Assembly (NCBI GenBank): GCA_037974665.1
Contig: CM075770.1
Coordinates: 7,700,501 to 7,764,500 of the forward strand
Origin: Ehretia macrophylla
Taxonomy: Eukaryota > Streptophyta > Magnoliopsida > Boraginales > Ehretiaceae
Reading direction: 5' to 3'
Length of the DNA: 64,000 nt
The notes below the pieces were generated by a model. The model was not told where the DNA came from. It was given only the letters and a program-made list of their open reading frames with translations, and did not search any database. Positions within the stretch are counted from its first letter, which is position 1. Each line of letters opens with the position of its first letter. Of the stretch, positions 62,063-64,000 are shown in pieces. The position numbers and the translations under genes were made by a program.

Positions 62063-64000
62063 TTAAATGTTGCTTAATAGTTCATCTTCTTCGGATGGTT
62101 GCAAGCATTCCCATGGATTGGAATAGAAATAATCCTCCTCTTTAGGTCGGTCTGGAATGACCACCCTTTTGATAGGGTTACCCATGCGATCAGCATGGGT
62201 TTCCTTAACAGCAGCAGAGAATTCATCCCAAGTCAGTGATCCACTGTTGTATTGGTCTATCAAATCAACTAGAAGCCTTCTATCCAATAGAATTGTCTTC
62301 TTGTATCCGAGGTATCTGAGACAGATATCATGTAAAACGCATGTCAGTGGAAATTCAATAAAGCATCAGCAGAAAGCATTCATAATTGAAACAATGCATG
62401 CACATGGGTTGATACCTGCCAACGGTTTATACAAAGACAGTACCTGCGATGGCCTTCAACGACTTTTGCCATATTCCCATCATATGTAGGAACAAAAATG
62501 TCACTCTCCAGTGAAACAAGATAATCCAGTGCCGCCATCTGCGATGAGTGATTCTGGAAGAACCTAAGGTCTGAAGGCTCCAACAACGTTTCCTTCCTGA
62601 CCTGTTAACACATGGACAAGAAAACAGAAAACGGAAAACGTAAACATACAATATTGCTAACTCATTCCAACACTAAATAACGGAATTTTCACTCTCTCTA
62701 CTGACTAAGTTTGGATAAGCTGCTGCAAGACTAGCCATTCTCCTCGCTCCACCATATATCTCTCCAGCAGCAATGTAAATCTTGATGTTACGATCAATGT
62801 CTAACGCCTTCAGGGTAAGAGCAGTTTCCTCAGGTGTCAAAGGGCATAGACCATCTTTCCTTTTCAAGTCAGAATTTATAATTTTCTCTTTCCACCAGGG
62901 ATAAGCATATCTGGCGTGATAGGGGAAGTTAGAACGAAAAAATATGCTACTTCACCACGGCTAATTACACATATTAAAGTATAACCTTACCTCATTCTTG
63001 TCAGTTCTTCCGCCTCTTCTTCATTGCAGCCCTGAGTGCAGCCAGAAAAAGCCAACATGTCCATTTCATATCTGAGATGGAGTACTATGAAAGGACCATT
63101 TTTCCTCAGAAGGTTGATAACCTTTCTGCCCAACTCTTCTATCTGGGGTGTGAATTTCAAAGCACTGAAGTTTACTCGACAGCGCAGCTTCTGAAGCTCC
63201 AAGGGCTGACCGTTATTGGCAAGCCGCGCATCAGTTCTGTTCAAATGCACAACTTTGTATTTCTTTATAAGAGGAAGAATCTGCATATTACCAAGGTGAA
63301 CAATATTGAGAGCTCTTAGCATGGAAGCAAAAAAATAACAGATACAGAAAGAAACAGGATAAGAAGTCACTCACCTGATTATGATAATAAGAAATGTCAG
63401 ACCAACTAATGGGTGGCATGGTATAGATCATTCCAAGCTCCACTCTCGTTTTGAGCCGAGGAGGTAGCTCTTTCAATATCCGAACTTCATCTCTCAAGGA
63501 TGTAACAAAACGATCAACATCAAATATATCTTTGAACTCACTGCAGCATTACCACAATAATAAGATAAAATCCATGATAGAAAATTTTACTTAATGAACA
63601 AGAGAACAGGAATGATACTTAGGTTTTCATAGCTAGTGGGGTCAGCAATTAAATAAGTACAAGGAAACTGACCTCGGATCATTCCAGAAAGAAGTTTTAT
63701 CCAGCTCTGGAACTATAAGTGTCACATTTAAGTATCTTGCGATTGCGACCATATCACAAATCTGTATCCAGTCCAAAGGAAAAGAATTAAAGCATACCAA
63801 AACCAGAAAAAAAGTGGTATTAAAACTACTAAAAATAGGTGTAGTGCACTGCTAAATGATATCGCATGAGATAGAAATGGCTAATCCAATGAAACAACCT
63901 ACTCACCGCTGCCCGCATCTGGTTAAGGCCTCCATTGCATGAAACCATCAAGTAACCATTGTTCTTATAAACCCCTGTATTAAAACATAATCAAATTATG
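62063..64000 (-). CDS. GT106/O-fucosyltransferase-family protein, 3' part
   Basis: Seven minus-strand exons join in frame: 63974-63907, 63761-63673, 63540-63375, 63280-62991, 62910-62706, 62601-62444 and 62315-62063. They give the last 408 residues; the 5' end (with the expected N-terminal membrane anchor) lies beyond 64000. Visible motifs are the entry block [17 protein letters not shown], the [14 protein letters not shown] block (family HxRxE-type motif), [11 protein letters not shown], and the C-terminal [20 protein letters not shown], ending with YFYSNPWEC. Plant members are type II Golgi proteins; the group includes the RG-I rhamnosyltransferases RRT1-4 and several proteins first called O-fucosyltransferases. 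Which sugar this one transfers cannot be told here. All borders are GT-AG. The stop lies 11 residues after PWEC. Confidence 0.94.

Noticed and set aside
1-64000. CRISPR arrays, bacterial operons, autonomous transposase or reverse-transcriptase genes
   Set aside because: No spaced direct-repeat array was seen, the gene structure is that of a plant nucleus, and no open frame showed transposase, integrase or reverse transcriptase motifs; all mobile elements found are non-coding.

Overview
The window is nuclear DNA of a flowering plant, most likely a eudicot. It is AT-rich, its genes have many short introns with GT-AG borders, the gene content is plant-typical (a BIM1-type bHLH factor, a GT106/O-fucosyltransferase-family protein, an RGF/GOLVEN peptide precursor), and the intergenic DNA is full of MITEs and a plastid-derived trnK fragment. 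I could not fix the species.

Layout. At 542-2550 (+) lies the 3' part of a small conserved gene of unknown function. It converges on a 12-exon CTF4/WDHD1/EOL1-like replisome gene at 3454-10331 (-), which has two E2F-type sites just upstream of its start. From 10.6 to 16.5 kb there is a decayed MITE and otherwise unassigned AT-rich DNA. At 16657-17693 (+) is a three-exon RGF/GOLVEN/CLEL secreted-peptide precursor. It is followed at 18186-19540 by a second, phase-matched exon 2/exon 3 pair that encodes a different RGF-like peptide but has no recognisable signal-peptide exon of its own. From about 19.6 to 47.2 kb is a gene desert made of MITEs (Harbinger/Tourist-like with TAA/TTA duplications, hAT-like with 8-bp duplications, Mutator-like with 9-bp duplications), simple repeats and a cluster of CACGTG G-boxes. 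At 48008-54534 (+) is an 11-exon BIM1-like bHLH gene with one GC-AG intron inside the DNA-binding region. After 7 kb of further MITE-bearing spacer, the window ends in the 3' part of a GT106/O-fucosyltransferase-like gene (62063 to beyond 64000, -).

There is no operon-like organisation. The genes are independent units: replication and chromatin inheritance (CTF4/EOL1), peptide hormone signalling in meristems (RGF), brassinosteroid-linked transcription (BIM1) and glycosylation in the secretory pathway (GT106). The strongest candidate for something undescribed is the RGF locus. Its structure would let one signal-peptide exon be spliced to either of two peptide cassettes. Second is a 787-bp Harbinger-like MITE carrying a piece of the plastid trnK-UUU gene between its inverted repeats.
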